DNA of 64,000 nucleotides, taken from assembly GCA_036362985.1 (NCBI GenBank), contig JAYGXS010000001.1, positions 55,913,568 to 55,977,567 on the forward strand, given 5' to 3'. This stretch comes from Ligula intestinalis. Taxonomy: Eukaryota > Platyhelminthes > Cestoda > Diphyllobothriidea > Diphyllobothriidae. Made by a program: the position numbers and the translations under genes. Shown piece by piece: positions 60,401-63,270 of the stretch (positions within the stretch are counted from its first letter, which is position 1; every line of letters begins with the position of its first letter). The notes beneath the pieces were generated by a model. The model ran no database searches. It was not told the origin of the DNA and worked only from the letters and a program-made list of their open reading frames with translations.

Positions 60401-62454
60401 ACCGATGGAGTGCACATGAATTTCACTTCACGCAAATGAGTCTAACAAACAAAAATTAACTCCAGGAAAACTTTCATTGAAACTTGGCGAAAACTAAGCA
60501 TATTTTCCATAAAGTCTCACGATCGCGGGCACGAGCTACTATGAGGCTCGGGAACGGGTGGCACACACATAATTGTCCTAGTGATTAGAAAGTTCTCATG
60601 AGAAATGTGTATTATAAGATAAATCCAGCCCTGTCTTCAGGAAATTATTGACCTTAATGTTTAAAAGAAAAAAAGAAAGGAAGAATAGGTACCCGGAATT
60701 TCATGTTTGCGGTGGAAGATAGACGTAGGTGTGAGGCCACCACCAGCCAAAGGTCCAGGCGTCGTTTTTGTTCCTGCCTCCTCAGAAACGGGCCCGAAGG
60801 GCGAGAGTCCGGCGCTGATGATCGAAGTCCCGGTCTCCCGACGTCGCTTGCGGAGAGTGGGACTGAGCGTAGCCGAGGGTCGTGTCGTTATGTCGCTGGG
60901 AGCCTCTGACAGGCGCCGCAACACGTCTGTGATCGTGCCATCAATACTGCTGGAGGTCGCGTACACTGTCTGAGAGACTGCAGAGGCGTCCACAGCGGCC
61001 GAACTGCTGGTTGTCATGCTGTTCAGGGCAAAAGCATCCCCTCCTGACGAGACTGGCATCTGTTGATGCTGTGCGTAGGGGGAGCGGGATGTTGAAGAAC
61101 TTCCGTACTTTGAGTCCGCAATGTTGCTCTAGAAAAAAAGGTACGATAGAGGAACCACGAAGCTGTAGGGCGCTCAGTTAGGATGCTAAACGTAAATTTT
61201 CGCCTTTAAATAAAGAAATCATTGAAGACCGCAAATATACCGCCTTCCGCGAAAAACTATCAGCAGTGGCACGAACGACCACAATAACATAGCTCAAGAG
61301 GCAATAAGTATTCAGTTTGATTCCTGGATATTACATCCCAGTTATCTTGAGGTGTACCATTCTACTCGGATACGCCAATAAGCTGTCGGGGCCAAAAGAC
61401 CCACTTTTCGAGTTTACCGGCAGAGCTGCTCCCGTAGGGGCTACAAGGGACAGTCCTTAGTTTATACAAATTGGTCAGTTGGTGCCGTTTGCTTGCGCCA
61501 ATAAAATCGCACCGACTCCAAATTTTGGCGAACGATCCTGTACGTCAGCCGCCTTCTCGCACCATTAAGAGTTGGAGTCGCACACAGGCCAGAGAAAACC
61601 ATAAGGCGTCCGACAATGAAACCGAAAGACCCACTGCCATGGATGACGCGGACCAGCAGATACAGGCAGGTGCTCTCGAGTGATTTAGCCTTCACTAGAT
61701 AAAGCTTTGTGTCGGTCGAGCGCCCAGATTGGTTTGTGAACAACCAATAACTTCCGGTTTCGCAGGTGACAGTTTTGCCATCAATTTTCATGATGCCCAA
61801 CTTATGCTACAAACAGGTTGGTGCAGTGACTTGAGCGTGAGTTAGGTTTTAAGTGGTAGTCGACTAGTACTAAACTGCACGTGTCAGTCAAAACCGAAAA
61901 CAGCCCACTGGAGGTGAGGCTTAAATGCGGTCTATCAAGACAATTAAACCCACCTTTGCGCTCCCGGTGGTCGACGCCTTCGGGGGTCTTCCGCGGCCGC
62001 GAGGGTGGGGCACGCCGGGGACACCAGTCTCCAGGGCGGCCACATGTGACACCCGCTGTGAAGTGGAGTTGGGACGGTGTTGTTTTTGAGGGACAAGAGA
62101 GGCCGGACTATGTGACCGCTGTTGTTGCTGCTGCTGCATCGCGGACATTTGGTGTTGCCATGACGATCGTTGGCCTGGCCGTTGTTGTTGGTGCTGCAAG
62201 GCCGCCATAACAGCGGCAGCAAAGGAGGCGGCCGCTAGGCCTGAGGAGTCATTGGAGAAGTTGGGTCCGAGACCGGCAGCGGAAAGGAGGGAGGCAGCTG
62301 CAGCGGCGGCGGCTGCGGCAGCGGCAGCTGGATATGTGCTTTCTAGACCGTGGGGTGCAGGCGACCGTCCTATTGCCGATGCTAACCGGCAGGAGCCTTC
62401 ATTCCCTTCGAAGTCACCGTTTAACGCCAGGGGGTACTCATTGCCACCATGACC
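8870..62454 (-). CDS. BAZ2: BAZ2A/BAZ2B-like chromatin remodelling protein (19 coding exons, 5' end probably outside window)
   Basis: This is the span of a single multi-exon gene; exons are listed separately. BAZ2 proteins are the large non-catalytic subunits of ISWI (SNF2H) remodelling complexes such as NoRC and act in the nucleus by reading methylated or acetylated chromatin. Seen here, in visible-residue numbering: Ala tract and Gln runs (1-120), AT-hook RGRGRPPK (about 150), MBD/TAM (327-405), charged helix (608-660), DDT (about 680-756), WHIM1-like (765-857), WHIM2/WSD with LGQDRYFRNYFVL (about 1028-1050), WWRIHD (about 1500-1545), ALSASLQVKGW (about 1735), DLEAHLERRY helix, PHD (1958-2003), second PHD-like finger (2013-2079), Lys/Arg-rich linker, bromodomain (2372-2475) and acidic tail to 2619. 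All splice junctions are GT-AG and phases match throughout. Human BAZ2A and BAZ2B are about 1900-2170 residues, so this one is long, mainly from a 703-codon central exon. Identification as the BAZ2 family is firm; A versus B cannot be assigned. Confidence 0.93.
9477..11200. other. Intron 18 (bromodomain intron) left part, no recognised feature
   Basis: Open stretches such as 9820-10014 and 10582-10803 have no familiar motifs. Two AGACAGACATAT words at 10483 and 10733 hint at a short repeat. Nothing further is supported. Confidence 0.35.
11223..12105 (+). pseudogene. Merlin-type DNA transposase (ISXO2-like), frameshifted
   Basis: Pieces in different frames match the Merlin/IS1016 transposase: an N-terminal Cys-containing part (11290-11460), a helix region (11456-11590), then GGPGIQVQVNES..RKYNRG (11608-11680), WVIGMYD (11692-11715), IVTDCWSSYSK (11816-11850) and YVDPITGKHTRDIEAFWSRLK (11895-11960). 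The DDE triad is partly kept: the Asp of TDCW and the Glu of IEAFW are present, while the usual first Asp (IDES) is Asn (VNES). At least two frameshifts make it inactive. It lies inside a BAZ2 intron on the opposite strand. Confidence 0.8.
12106..13300. other. Flank of Merlin element, no further recognised feature
   Basis: ORFs up to 131 codons lack familiar motifs and overlap on both strands. Some of this may be the 3' part of the Merlin insertion, but no terminal inverted repeats were identified. Confidence 0.3.
13310..13510. repeat. Dispersed repeat X, copy 2
   Basis: Homologous to 525-800 in the same orientation (shared CTTGAGCCAAAG, GGTGCCTGG and CAGATG blocks). It directly precedes the tandem duplication at 13720-14160. 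Confidence 0.6.
13720..14160. repeat. Diverged tandem duplication, period about 255 bp
   Basis: GATTCGGTCGGATTGT occurs at about 13721 and 13976. Each is followed in the same order by CTCATTTGTCC/CTCGTCCGCG, a GACTATCGG/GATTGTAGG word, TCCGTTCC.GCTCAGGAA and GATAAAGTG..AAGAAGGGC. Two units are visible, the second slightly shortened. Confidence 0.7.
14486..14647. repeat. Palindromic MITE-like hairpin
   Basis: Two arms of about 78 bases are reverse complements, nearly perfect over the inner 48 bases (TTACAAATTTTCCCAGCCGT against its complement) and slightly diverged outside (AATAACCATC at the ends). The loop is only about four bases near 14566. Such foldback elements are usually non-autonomous DNA transposons. 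Confidence 0.85.
14648..16711. other. Intron 18 right part, AT-rich, no recognised feature
   Basis: AT-rich sequence with no supported ORF. A short three-unit tandem (GGCCACGTTTT) lies at about 16212-16243. Confidence 0.4.
16712..16858 (-). CDS. BAZ2: BAZ2 exon 18: bromodomain, first half with WPF shelf
   Basis: Acceptor gttttaaaatag/ACG, donor AAAAGGT/gtaagt, phase 2 to 2. It encodes LIAHEASWPFRRPV and YRKVIKRPIDLSTILKRL, that is helix Z, the WPF shelf and the ZA loop of the bromodomain. A donor two bases upstream (AAAAG/gtgtaa) would break the frame, so the consensus gtaagt site is chosen. Confidence 0.94.
17208..17917 (-). CDS. BAZ2: BAZ2 exon 17: basic linker between PHD and bromodomain
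   Basis: Acceptor catgcag/GCA, donor TTTGTCG/gtaatg, phase 0 to 2, 236 codons. The product is strongly Lys/Arg/Gln-rich at first (KKRKLAQQ, HQKQQKQRQRQRKM), then Ser-rich, and ends in SRPKRSRTTAGKL. Vertebrate BAZ2 has a similar lysine-rich linker here. Several classic nuclear localisation patterns are visible. No folded domain is seen. Confidence 0.9.
18222..18780 (-). mobile_element. hAT-type MITE, copy 1, with 8-bp target-site duplication
   Basis: A 559-bp element beginning GGCAAAATTAGCTCAT and ending in CTACATAAGCTACTTTTGCC, so its termini are inverted repeats of GGCAAAAGTAGCTTATGT type. It is flanked by the perfect 8-bp duplication TCTTTTGG (18214-18221 and 18781-18788). It is homologous, in the opposite orientation, to 31215-31792. 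No transposase is encoded. Eight-bp duplications and GGCAA-type ends indicate the hAT superfamily. Confidence 0.88.
18789..20020. other. Intron 16 segment, no recognised feature
   Basis: No ORF with familiar motifs. Nothing else is supported. Confidence 0.35.
20005..20260. repeat. Dispersed repeat Y, copy 1
   Basis: Shares ordered blocks with 63055-63270: GCGGCGTGA.CC, CCTACACGTG, ATGTG..GCA.TT, CTAGC.C and GGTTCAG.. Same orientation as that copy. The first part also matches the minus strand of about 50950-51060. Class unknown. Confidence 0.6.
20475..20762 (-). CDS. Unassigned exon-like open frame (possible nested gene or relic)
   Basis: The minus strand is open from a good acceptor-like tttttttag at 20763 and reads a protein-like sequence with many aromatic residues (LQWMWTMSYASREALING, PGYLDRYLTVLNFY). 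It ends in a TAA directly followed by gtgagt. It does not resemble any BAZ2 region; its entry phase (1) does not fit the phase-0 flanking BAZ2 exons. I do not recognise the family. It could be a fragment of another gene, a retroposed relic, or chance. Confidence 0.25.
21610..21835 (-). other. Unassigned protein-like open frame
   Basis: The minus strand reads DYRYVIFKREVAGTAVVQGE and VVAYPSDLFVPNRRFGLQPD without a stop for about 70 codons, preceded by an acceptor-like gcaagtag. It is on the same strand as the open frame at 20475-20762 and could belong with it. No family is recognised and an overlapping frame is also open, so support is weak. Confidence 0.15.
23165..23689 (-). CDS. BAZ2: BAZ2 exon 16: PHD finger plus a second PHD-like finger
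   Basis: Acceptor tttccttag/ATT, donor GGAAGA/gtaggt, phase 0 to 0, 175 codons. The first 46 codons form a canonical C4HC3 PHD finger (ICQICRRD, LLLCDGCD, YHTYC, DWFCFNC), which in BAZ2A/B reads the unmodified histone H3 tail. After nine residues a second set of ligands follows: C-x2-C (HCFVCG), a 34-residue spacer, C-x2-C (CCTC), H-x2-C (HPAC), and C-x2-C (WQCSFC). This is a complete C4HC3 order with a long first spacer. Vertebrate BAZ2 and Drosophila Toutatis have one PHD finger. The last 50 codons are Ser/Thr/Gly-rich. The plus-strand ORF 23212-23442 is antisense. Confidence 0.93.
23690..25147. other. Intron 15 segment 3' of the transposon nest
   Basis: No feature recognised. The RTE-like element may begin within 24.9-25.1 kb, but the coding match is clear only from about 25148. 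Confidence 0.35.
25148..26103 (+). mobile_element. RTE-like non-LTR retrotransposon, 5' piece (RT), split by hAT
   Basis: Readable RT segments: an N-terminal part at 25148-25360, then YGGISIIAVATKIF (about 25548-25590), QTGLRAGRGCVDQIF, TCFVDLVTAFDSVD (25640-25780) and DRQGCVLSPILFDY..DWILGRP, LGYVDDITLLTSSFGNLQSM (25928-26103). The catalytic YVDD is present, and the usual Asp of the first motif is seen in FVDLVTAFD. Frameshifts and stops occur. It ends abruptly at the target-site duplication GTCCATGG and resumes at 32376. Confidence 0.85.
28126..29290 (-). pseudogene. Penelope-like RT and GIY-YIG coding relic (left arm)
   Basis: Mirror of the right arm. The endonuclease end (28126-28467) is almost identical to 30380-30721, differing at WFRG versus WFTG in the protein. 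The RT end (28740-29100) shows many more differences, including MEEEANNQLAFFDVLVC against MEEEENNQLAFLDVFVC. The reading frame is broken in several places. Confidence 0.8.
29420..29429. other. Assembly gap (10 N)
   Basis: Ten N bases sit at the centre of the palindrome, with perfectly complementary sequence on both sides (ACCGTCGAAATACTCC). Confidence 1.
29559..30720 (+). pseudogene. Penelope-like RT and GIY-YIG coding relic (right arm)
   Basis: RT portion 29559-29883 (PMGSPISG, YVDDTFVV, then DIQFTMEEEENNQLAFLD), a connector broken by frameshifts to about 30240, and GIY-YIG from about 30262 (VGETGR at about 30282) to 30550 (FKFDEAE..LLESW..INKCNDL). The same pieces occur on the minus strand in the left arm at about 29290-28130. 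RT followed by GIY-YIG is diagnostic of Penelope-like elements. Confidence 0.8.
31215..31792 (+). mobile_element. hAT-type MITE, copy 2, nested in the hAT transposon
   Basis: A 578-bp copy of the element at 18222-18780, opposite orientation. It starts GGCAACGGTAGCTTATGT and ends CATAAGCTACTTTTGCC. Flanks GAGATTTC (31207-31214) and CAGATTTC (31793-31800) agree at 7 of 8 bases, giving an 8-bp target-site duplication. It splits the transposase relic between IPDVSFRDF and EDEVADLKPSN. Confidence 0.85.
32376..33220 (+). mobile_element. RTE-like non-LTR retrotransposon, 3' piece
   Basis: Continues the RT reading directly after the hAT insertion: SQAKKVAKSVSLSINAGNTK, NGCRFEEVDSFK, RIDAARQVFTNLRKCLW, VRVYRASVRSVFLYDCE, LRWFGHILR and RRGQPNT.LDSVRQDMG. 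These are the thumb and C-terminal motifs typical of RTE/CFDP2-like elements. Stops interrupt it. Confidence 0.85.
33221..33588. other. Intron 15, short stretch next to exon 15
   Basis: Nothing recognised. Confidence 0.4.
33589..34227 (-). CDS. BAZ2: BAZ2 exon 15: helical region before the PHD finger
   Basis: Acceptor ctttttaag/GCT, donor AAAGCT/gtaagt, phase 0 to 0, 213 codons. It encodes PLDVARDRLRDLEAHLERRY (vertebrate PLDIAVTRLADLERNIERRY), a Ser/Thr-rich loop, LLEWRQNV and AVAWDKSIMKA (vertebrate SIAWEKSIMKV), which leads straight into the PHD finger in the next exon 9.9 kb away. Confidence 0.94.
34838..35198 (-). repeat. SINE family A, copy 2 (minus)
   Basis: Full-length-looking copy: tRNA-like head at about 35190-35085 (box A TGGCTCAATGGTTAG, box B GAGTTCGAAACTC), hammerhead core 35011-35064, and tail to about 34838. 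It is followed by an extra tail piece (35199-35250) and two plus-strand copies. Confidence 0.88.
35011..35064 (-). ncRNA. Hammerhead ribozyme core (SINE A copy 2)
   Basis: Minus strand: GGCCACCCATGG, CTGATGA, GGGC-CAATA-GCCC, GAAA, TAGCTATA, TCACGGTGCC. All invariant core positions are present. Sequence is identical to the core at 35723-35776. Confidence 0.75.
35251..35589 (+). repeat. SINE family A, copy 3 (plus)
   Basis: tRNA-like head at 35262-35330 (GGACGTCTGCCCCTGACCGG), hammerhead core 35359-35412 and tail to about 35589 (CAGTTGGCTAGTAACAT and the mirrored CATCCTGAGGAATAGATCGG). Together with copy 2 it forms a long inverted repeat. Confidence 0.88.
35359..35412 (+). ncRNA. Hammerhead ribozyme core (SINE A copy 3)
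   Basis: GGCTACCCATGG, CTGATGA, GGGC-CACTA-GCCC, GAAA, then TCACGGTGCC. The only differences from the neighbours are in the stem I bulge and the stem II loop, neither of which disturbs a pair. Confidence 0.75.
35590..35810 (+). repeat. SINE family A, copy 4 (plus, 3'-truncated)
   Basis: Starts TATATACTCCCGATC and runs through the tRNA-like head (35627-35690) and hammerhead core (35723-35776), stopping at about 35810 in CTTATGACA. It follows copy 3 directly in the same orientation. Confidence 0.87.
35723..35776 (+). ncRNA. Hammerhead ribozyme core (SINE A copy 4)
   Basis: Stem I 35723-35734 with 35767-35776 (GGC/GCC, bulge, ACC/GGT, internal loop, TGG/TCA), core CTGATGA 35735-35741, stem II 35742-35745 with 35751-35754 (GGGC/GCCC), core GAAA 35755-35758, self-complementary stem III ATAGCTAT 35758-35765, predicted cleavage after A35766. 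This is a type I hammerhead layout with internal loops in stem I, as in known eukaryotic repeats. Confidence 0.78.
36225..36860 (+). mobile_element. Old Penelope-like element fragment
   Basis: Heavily decayed but still aligned with the 28-31 kb elements: GCGACACAAGTACTTAAC (36226) against the ATGCAAGTACTGAAT region, YPRNFV (36375-36395), KHAAKVKGNDANSQF (36690-36735) against IAKHAAAVRRNDANSQV, and KFIKADNFVRGDYLL (36770-36815). A further word CTACTTGAGTCATGGTT at 37323 matches the end of the endonuclease region. Confidence 0.7.
37587..38134 (-). CDS. BAZ2: BAZ2 exon 14: ends in conserved ALSASLQVKGW
   Basis: Acceptor attttcag/TGA, donor TGGCAG/gtaggt, phase 1 to 0, about 182 codons. The start (VIDLHTISAALANGW) and Ser-rich middle are not recognised. 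The end, LERIEGLVDRALSASLQVKGWQ, matches the conserved helix ending in SASLQVKGW of vertebrate BAZ2. The plus-strand ORF at 37936-38205 is antisense to it. Confidence 0.92.
39068..41178 (-). CDS. BAZ2: BAZ2 exon 13: large central exon with WHIM2/WSD and WWRI motif
   Basis: A 2111-nt exon from tcggtctag/GAT to CCTCAG/gtacgt, phase 2 to 1. After RILLARKFG come a disordered Ser-rich part, an acidic/coiled segment, then YRLSGIYLGQDRYFRNYFVL and VGGIFVEG, the BAZ2 WHIM2/WSD motif (LGQDRYxRRYW). About 450 mostly disordered residues follow, with LDLST (resembling a CtBP-binding PxDLS motif) and several Cys pairs (CPAKCEICENEK), then NCWWRIHDLETLQSLLGAL and HPRGIRE-like LSPRGIRERML. The CPAKCEICE cluster resembles a partial zinc knuckle but lacks a clear second half. 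Vertebrate BAZ2 has a comparable but shorter region. Confidence 0.94.
41264..41568 (-). CDS. BAZ2: BAZ2 exon 12: DDT end and WHIM1-like region
   Basis: Acceptor acaacctag/GTT, donor AGACG/gtaaga, phase 0 to 2. It encodes VTGLLRVFLIG, LSGEKLAALLAFVCDEL and LRREKFNLENKVRR, matching BAZ2 (ILQIFM ..., QKAxVLAFLxNEL, LRRDKWVVEGKLRK). These WHIM1-type helices help ISWI complexes sense nucleosome spacing. Confidence 0.93.
41644..41786 (-). CDS. BAZ2: BAZ2 exon 11: DDT domain, second part
   Basis: Acceptor catgtttag/ATT, donor CGTATC/gtaagt, phase 1 to 0. SLGTLQSALVDR followed by VIVELLKFAILDPGIP matches helices 2 and 3 of DDT (SLNTLQEGLLN ... LLxAAVCDPGL). The following intron is only 75 bp. Confidence 0.92.
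42368..42479 (-). CDS. BAZ2: BAZ2 exon 10: DDT domain, first helices
   Basis: Acceptor ttttaccaaacag/CCT, donor ATTG/gtaggt, phase 0 to 1. It encodes PLPIFDRI, then MFADCLLTVEFLHVFTEVL, the first helix of the DDT domain (family pattern FADxLxVxEFL). DDT domains mediate contact with the ISWI ATPase and linker DNA. The exon is 4.5 kb from exon 9 and is masked by a longer ORF on the other strand. Confidence 0.9.
42480..43900. other. Intron 9 segment, no recognised feature
   Basis: No supported ORF. A GTATAAAAG word at 43247 looks like a TATA box but nothing downstream supports a gene. Confidence 0.35.
43930..44285. repeat. Inverted repeat pair of an unclassified element
   Basis: 43948-44010 and the complement of 44210-44275 share CATTGGTAGCGCA, TTATATGCGCTTAGCCCC (or TTATATACGCTTAGCCCC) and CTTACG. 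The arms are about 65-80 bases, diverged, with about 200 bases between them. Confidence 0.6.
44930..45034 (-). ncRNA. Hammerhead ribozyme (family B) enclosed by a 23-bp perfect inverted repeat
   Basis: Arms 44930-44952 and 45012-45034 are perfect 23-base complements (contain GGATCCGACAAAGC). Inside, on the minus strand: stem I GACTGG (44997-45002) with CCAGTC (44958-44963), core CTGATGA (44990-44996), stem II GGCT/AGCC with loop AATA and one C.A mismatch at the core end, GAAA (44972-44975), and self-complementary stem III ATGGCCAT. Predicted cleavage follows an AUU triplet. It lies immediately beside the Penelope-like element at 45036-46498 and in the same orientation. Confidence 0.68.
45036..46498 (-). 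mobile_element. Penelope-like element with long terminal inverted repeats
   Basis: Terminal inverted repeats 45036-45212 and 46327-46498 share GGCTACGCGTAAATGGGGGT and TTATCGTGTCTCCC. Between them, on the minus strand, are an RT (46250-45885: MGSPISSLIAVLALQEL, RYVDDTFAVI), a linker, and a GIY-YIG endonuclease (about 45570-45270: VVYQVPCRDCSCHYTGQTER, then HEFDFSDTRKM, LLETWVSDSNSINRH). The RT is 5'-truncated and the frame shifts near 45900. Confidence 0.85.
46499..46981. other. Intron 9 next to exon 9, no recognised feature
   Basis: The minus frame of exon 9 stays open past its donor into this intron by chance. Nothing else is recognised. Confidence 0.4.
46982..47050 (-). CDS. BAZ2: BAZ2 exon 9 (69 nt): conserved KRPVEDL segment
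   Basis: A 23-codon exon, acceptor catctttcag/CGA, donor CAGGAA/gtgagc, phase 0 to 0. It encodes IQAEMKRPVEDLRL, the counterpart of the conserved MKKPTEDMCL-type motif just upstream of the DDT domain in vertebrate BAZ2. Confidence 0.9.
47051..49160. other. Intron 8 segment, no recognised feature
   Basis: Contains a short CT/CA-rich stretch at 48650-48680. No protein or repeat match within the window was found. Confidence 0.35.
49168..49280 (+). repeat. tRNA-derived SINE family B with decayed hammerhead
   Basis: A tRNA-like head (box A-like TGGCTCAGTGGCAGAGAGC at 49171, box B-like GGGTTTGGGTAT at 49219) is followed by GGCTGG, TTAATGA (core CTGATGA with two changes), CGGCTAATAAGTTA, GAAA and CCATTCCAATC. 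It matches the hammerhead at 44930-45034 position by position, so that ribozyme family is probably also SINE-borne. Confidence 0.6.
49736..49858 (-). CDS. BAZ2: BAZ2 exon 8: charged helix/coiled coil before DDT
   Basis: A 41-codon exon between tttaaag/GAA and GAACAG/gtacga, phase 0 to 0. Almost every residue is charged or helix-forming (ELEKLREFF ... RRTQLEKLKEQ), matching the long Lys/Glu-rich helix preceding the DDT domain of BAZ2 proteins. Confidence 0.87.
50231..50679 (-). CDS. BAZ2: BAZ2 exon 7: Pro/Ser-rich linker with two possible in-frame donors
   Basis: Acceptor ttctccacag/GTT. The product is Pro/Ser/Leu-rich with a QQQQ run and no folded domain. Two phase-0 donors lie 18 bases apart: TTAC/gtatgg (exon low end 50231, used here) and AACG/gtacta (50249). 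Either joins in frame to exon 8, giving an insertion or loss of six residues. Confidence 0.75.
50945..51065 (-). repeat. Dispersed repeat Y, fragment
   Basis: The minus strand reads CACCTGTGCCCGGT.TCAAGACA and AAGACCGGA..GG, as in 63058-63105 and, more distantly, 20005-20055. Confidence 0.6.
51066..53027. other. Intron 6 segment, mostly unrecognised
   Basis: Holds the tRNA-like repeat at 51690-51772 and otherwise nothing recognised. ORFs 52478-52738 overlap on both strands without motifs. Confidence 0.35.
51690..51772 (-). repeat. tRNA-like sequence (SINE family C head)
   Basis: The minus strand reads GTAGCTCATGTGGTTAGAGC (box A) and GCGGGTTCAAATCCCGC (perfect T-arm, box B). The acceptor ends do not pair and the anticodon arm is poor, so this is a tRNA-derived repeat or pseudogene rather than a functional tRNA. 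The sequence after it (CGAGTTTTTC...GTCAA) recurs at 57.7 kb. Confidence 0.6.
53028..53181 (-). CDS. BAZ2: BAZ2 exon 6: end of TAM and linker
   Basis: Acceptor tttcatttcag/GGC, donor CAAACA/gtgagc, phase 0 to 1. It begins GFVKMSES, in the position where BAZ2 proteins have a GLQWVQL-type end of the TAM module, then runs into an Ala/Ser-rich linker without a recognisable fold. The stretch beyond the donor remains open to a stop, so an alternative longer end cannot be excluded. Confidence 0.82.
53986..54087 (-). CDS. BAZ2: BAZ2 exon 5: MBD/TAM C-terminal half
   Basis: A 34-codon exon, acceptor ttttag/TAT and donor AAAG/gtgagg, phase 0 to 0. YLRTSGITILTTEDFTF followed by VRLGDYYE fits the last helix and closing strand of the TAM domain, as in vertebrate BAZ2 (YLSRNGIT..., then VGDFYE). 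Confidence 0.92.
55127..55180 (-). repeat. Decayed hammerhead family B copy
   Basis: The minus strand reads GGGTTTGGGTATG, then CTGATCA in place of CTGATGA, ACCAGAAATAGCCAT. The loss of the invariant core G and the weak stem II indicate it is inactive. Confidence 0.45.
55425..55536 (-). CDS. BAZ2: BAZ2 exon 4: MBD/TAM core
   Basis: Acceptor tttttttag/TTG, donor CGTGAG/gtgagt, phase 2 to 0. It encodes WRRETLVKG, then GEVVYITPCGKQL, matching the MBD signature (basic loop followed by hydrophobic strand and PCGK turn) of BAZ2 TAM domains. In BAZ2A this domain binds RNA (promoter-associated RNA) more than methylated CpG; whether that holds here cannot be told from sequence. Confidence 0.92.
55790..56430. 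other. GC/CpG-rich block within BAZ2 intron 3
   Basis: About 640 bases are much richer in CpG (for example GCGTCGGCAGCGTCGGCAGCG at 56121) than the flanks. Open frames run on both strands (plus 56088-56426, minus 56051-56251). None shows a familiar motif. It could be an internal promoter/CpG-island-like region, an unrecognised exon, or an old GC-rich repeat. Confidence 0.35.
56431..57639. other. Intron 3 segment, no recognised feature
   Basis: Nothing recognised on either strand. Confidence 0.35.
57646..57765 (+). repeat. tRNA-like repeat (SINE family C, second copy)
   Basis: Box A-like TGTAGCTGGGGTGGATGGAGC (57659) and box B GGGTTCGAATCTC (57715) at tRNA-like spacing, followed by CGAGTTTTTCACGACTGAGTC, which matches the sequence downstream of the tRNA-like unit at 51.7 kb. 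Confidence 0.55.
58885..58951 (-). CDS. BAZ2: BAZ2 exon 3 (67 nt): start of MBD/TAM domain
   Basis: A 67-nt exon between acceptor tgcaaacag/GTC and the strong donor CTGGG/gtaagt. It is in phase with both neighbours (1 in, 2 out). The last residues read GYRVPLALG, the hallmark opening strand of the MBD-like TAM domain, and join exactly to WRRETLVKG of the next exon. It is too short for ordinary ORF calling and was found by following phase and homology. Confidence 0.85.
58952..59390. other. Intron 2 segment next to exon 3
   Basis: Nothing recognised apart from a G-rich run at 59165-59190. The region 60045-60435 further along has open minus frames in three registers without family resemblance. 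Confidence 0.35.
59400..59510 (+). mobile_element. Penelope-like element 3' end fragment
   Basis: GATCCGCGACGGATGTCGAAACGTCAGACGAATAAA-type sequence (59444-59479) closely matches the 3' tail of the element at 30825-30862 (ATCCGCGATGGATATCGAAA). It is preceded by GGCTGATGA. Only the tail is present. Confidence 0.7.
60693..61128 (-). CDS. BAZ2: BAZ2 exon 2: Ser/Thr-rich low-complexity region
   Basis: Acceptor tttttctag/AGC and donor CCGG/gtacct, phase 0 to 1, 145 codons plus one base. The product is Ser/Thr/Ala-rich with a basic patch (LRKRRRE) that could be a nuclear localisation signal. No folded domain is seen; vertebrate BAZ2 proteins also have long disordered stretches before the MBD. The antisense ORF at 60703-60973 is a shadow of this exon. 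Confidence 0.78.
61490..61640 (+). mobile_element. Penelope-like element fragment in BAZ2 intron 1
   Basis: Matches the connector region of the right arm at 30050-30230: CGATCCTGTACGTCA, GAGTTGGAGTCGCACACAGG and CATAAGGCGTC.GA.AATGAA. The internal order is the same with small deletions. Confidence 0.75.
61954..62454 (-). CDS. BAZ2: BAZ2 exon 1 (first visible): poly-Ala, Gln-rich, AT-hook
   Basis: Open on the minus strand from acceptor TTCTTCTCTTAG/GGT to donor AAAG/gtgggt, phase 0 to 0, 167 codons. It encodes an 11-residue alanine run, several glutamine runs and, near the end, the AT-hook RGRGRPPK, a minor-groove DNA-binding motif typical of BAZ2 proteins. The first in-frame Met is residue 83 (62208). 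Because the frame is open through a good pyrimidine-rich acceptor, an upstream exon beyond this window is likelier than initiation at Met83, but a start here is not excluded. Confidence 0.8.
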
Positions 62455-62512
62455 CTAAGAGAAGAACATATAATGACGAAGGGCTAGGGACAAAATTAAA
62501 TAGAACATCTAA

Positions 62513-62530
62513 GTGTGTGTGTGTGTGTGT
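62513..62530. repeat. (GT)9 microsatellite
   Basis: Nine GT units in a row. Confidence 0.9.
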
Positions 62531-63054
62531 TGCCAATTGACAGCAATGCTGCTAATACAAGCGAACATGCTGCTGTTATCGGCATTTTAAAGTCCAAACT
62601 AGACAAGGTAAACTAGGCAGCACGTCCAATAAACAATCGTTTCAAGGATATTTGTGGAATTTGGGGAGCAAACAGAATGGATACCAAGAAATAAGTTTTC
62701 AAACCGAAAGGTAACTTGAAAGGGAACGAGGGTACTCGGTAATGAGGGAGTAGGAGTGAGAAGTTTCATAAATTAAATATGTAAAGAGGAGTAAACCAGG
62801 AGTCGTTCAGATACGGGTGACCATGCTCTAAGATAAGCTCAGTTAAGCACATAGACCCCCCTCACAGAGATTGGGCGAATTAAAAGGAAGCGCCCCTGTA
62901 AGGACAGTGACCAACACCAAATACCCGACATTTCGACCACCGTATCCGACGACATGTAGTGTTAGCATGGTAGGGCAAGGACGGTGACATGCAAATGAAT
63001 TAATTTTAAGTAATATTAGACTTGCGCTGCATCTATCGCACTCTATCTTCCCTT

Positions 63055-63270
63055 ACCCACCTGTGCCCGGTGTCAAGACAGAGTCGAGAAGACCGGATGG
63101 GGGATCGAGCGCAGTTGGCTGGCGCGGCGTGAACCAGCCCCTACACGTGTTATCACATTCCTCATGTGGCAGTTTTAGGGAAGTGCATCCCGAATAACGT
63201 CTGTCTTGCCCTGGTCTAGCCCTTGCGTTGGTTCAGCGCATCTACTACGCATTCCATTCAAGATCACAAT
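63055..63270. repeat. Dispersed repeat Y, copy 2
   Basis: Same family and orientation as 20005-20260 (GGCGCGGCGTGAACC, CCTACACGTG, ATGTGGCAGTTTTA, GGTTCAGCGCAT). The left part is also present inverted near 50950-51060. Confidence 0.6.

Noticed and set aside
61881..62452. Ala/Val-rich plus-strand ORFs
   Set aside because: They are antisense to BAZ2 exon 1; the minus frame has the AT-hook and consistent splice sites.
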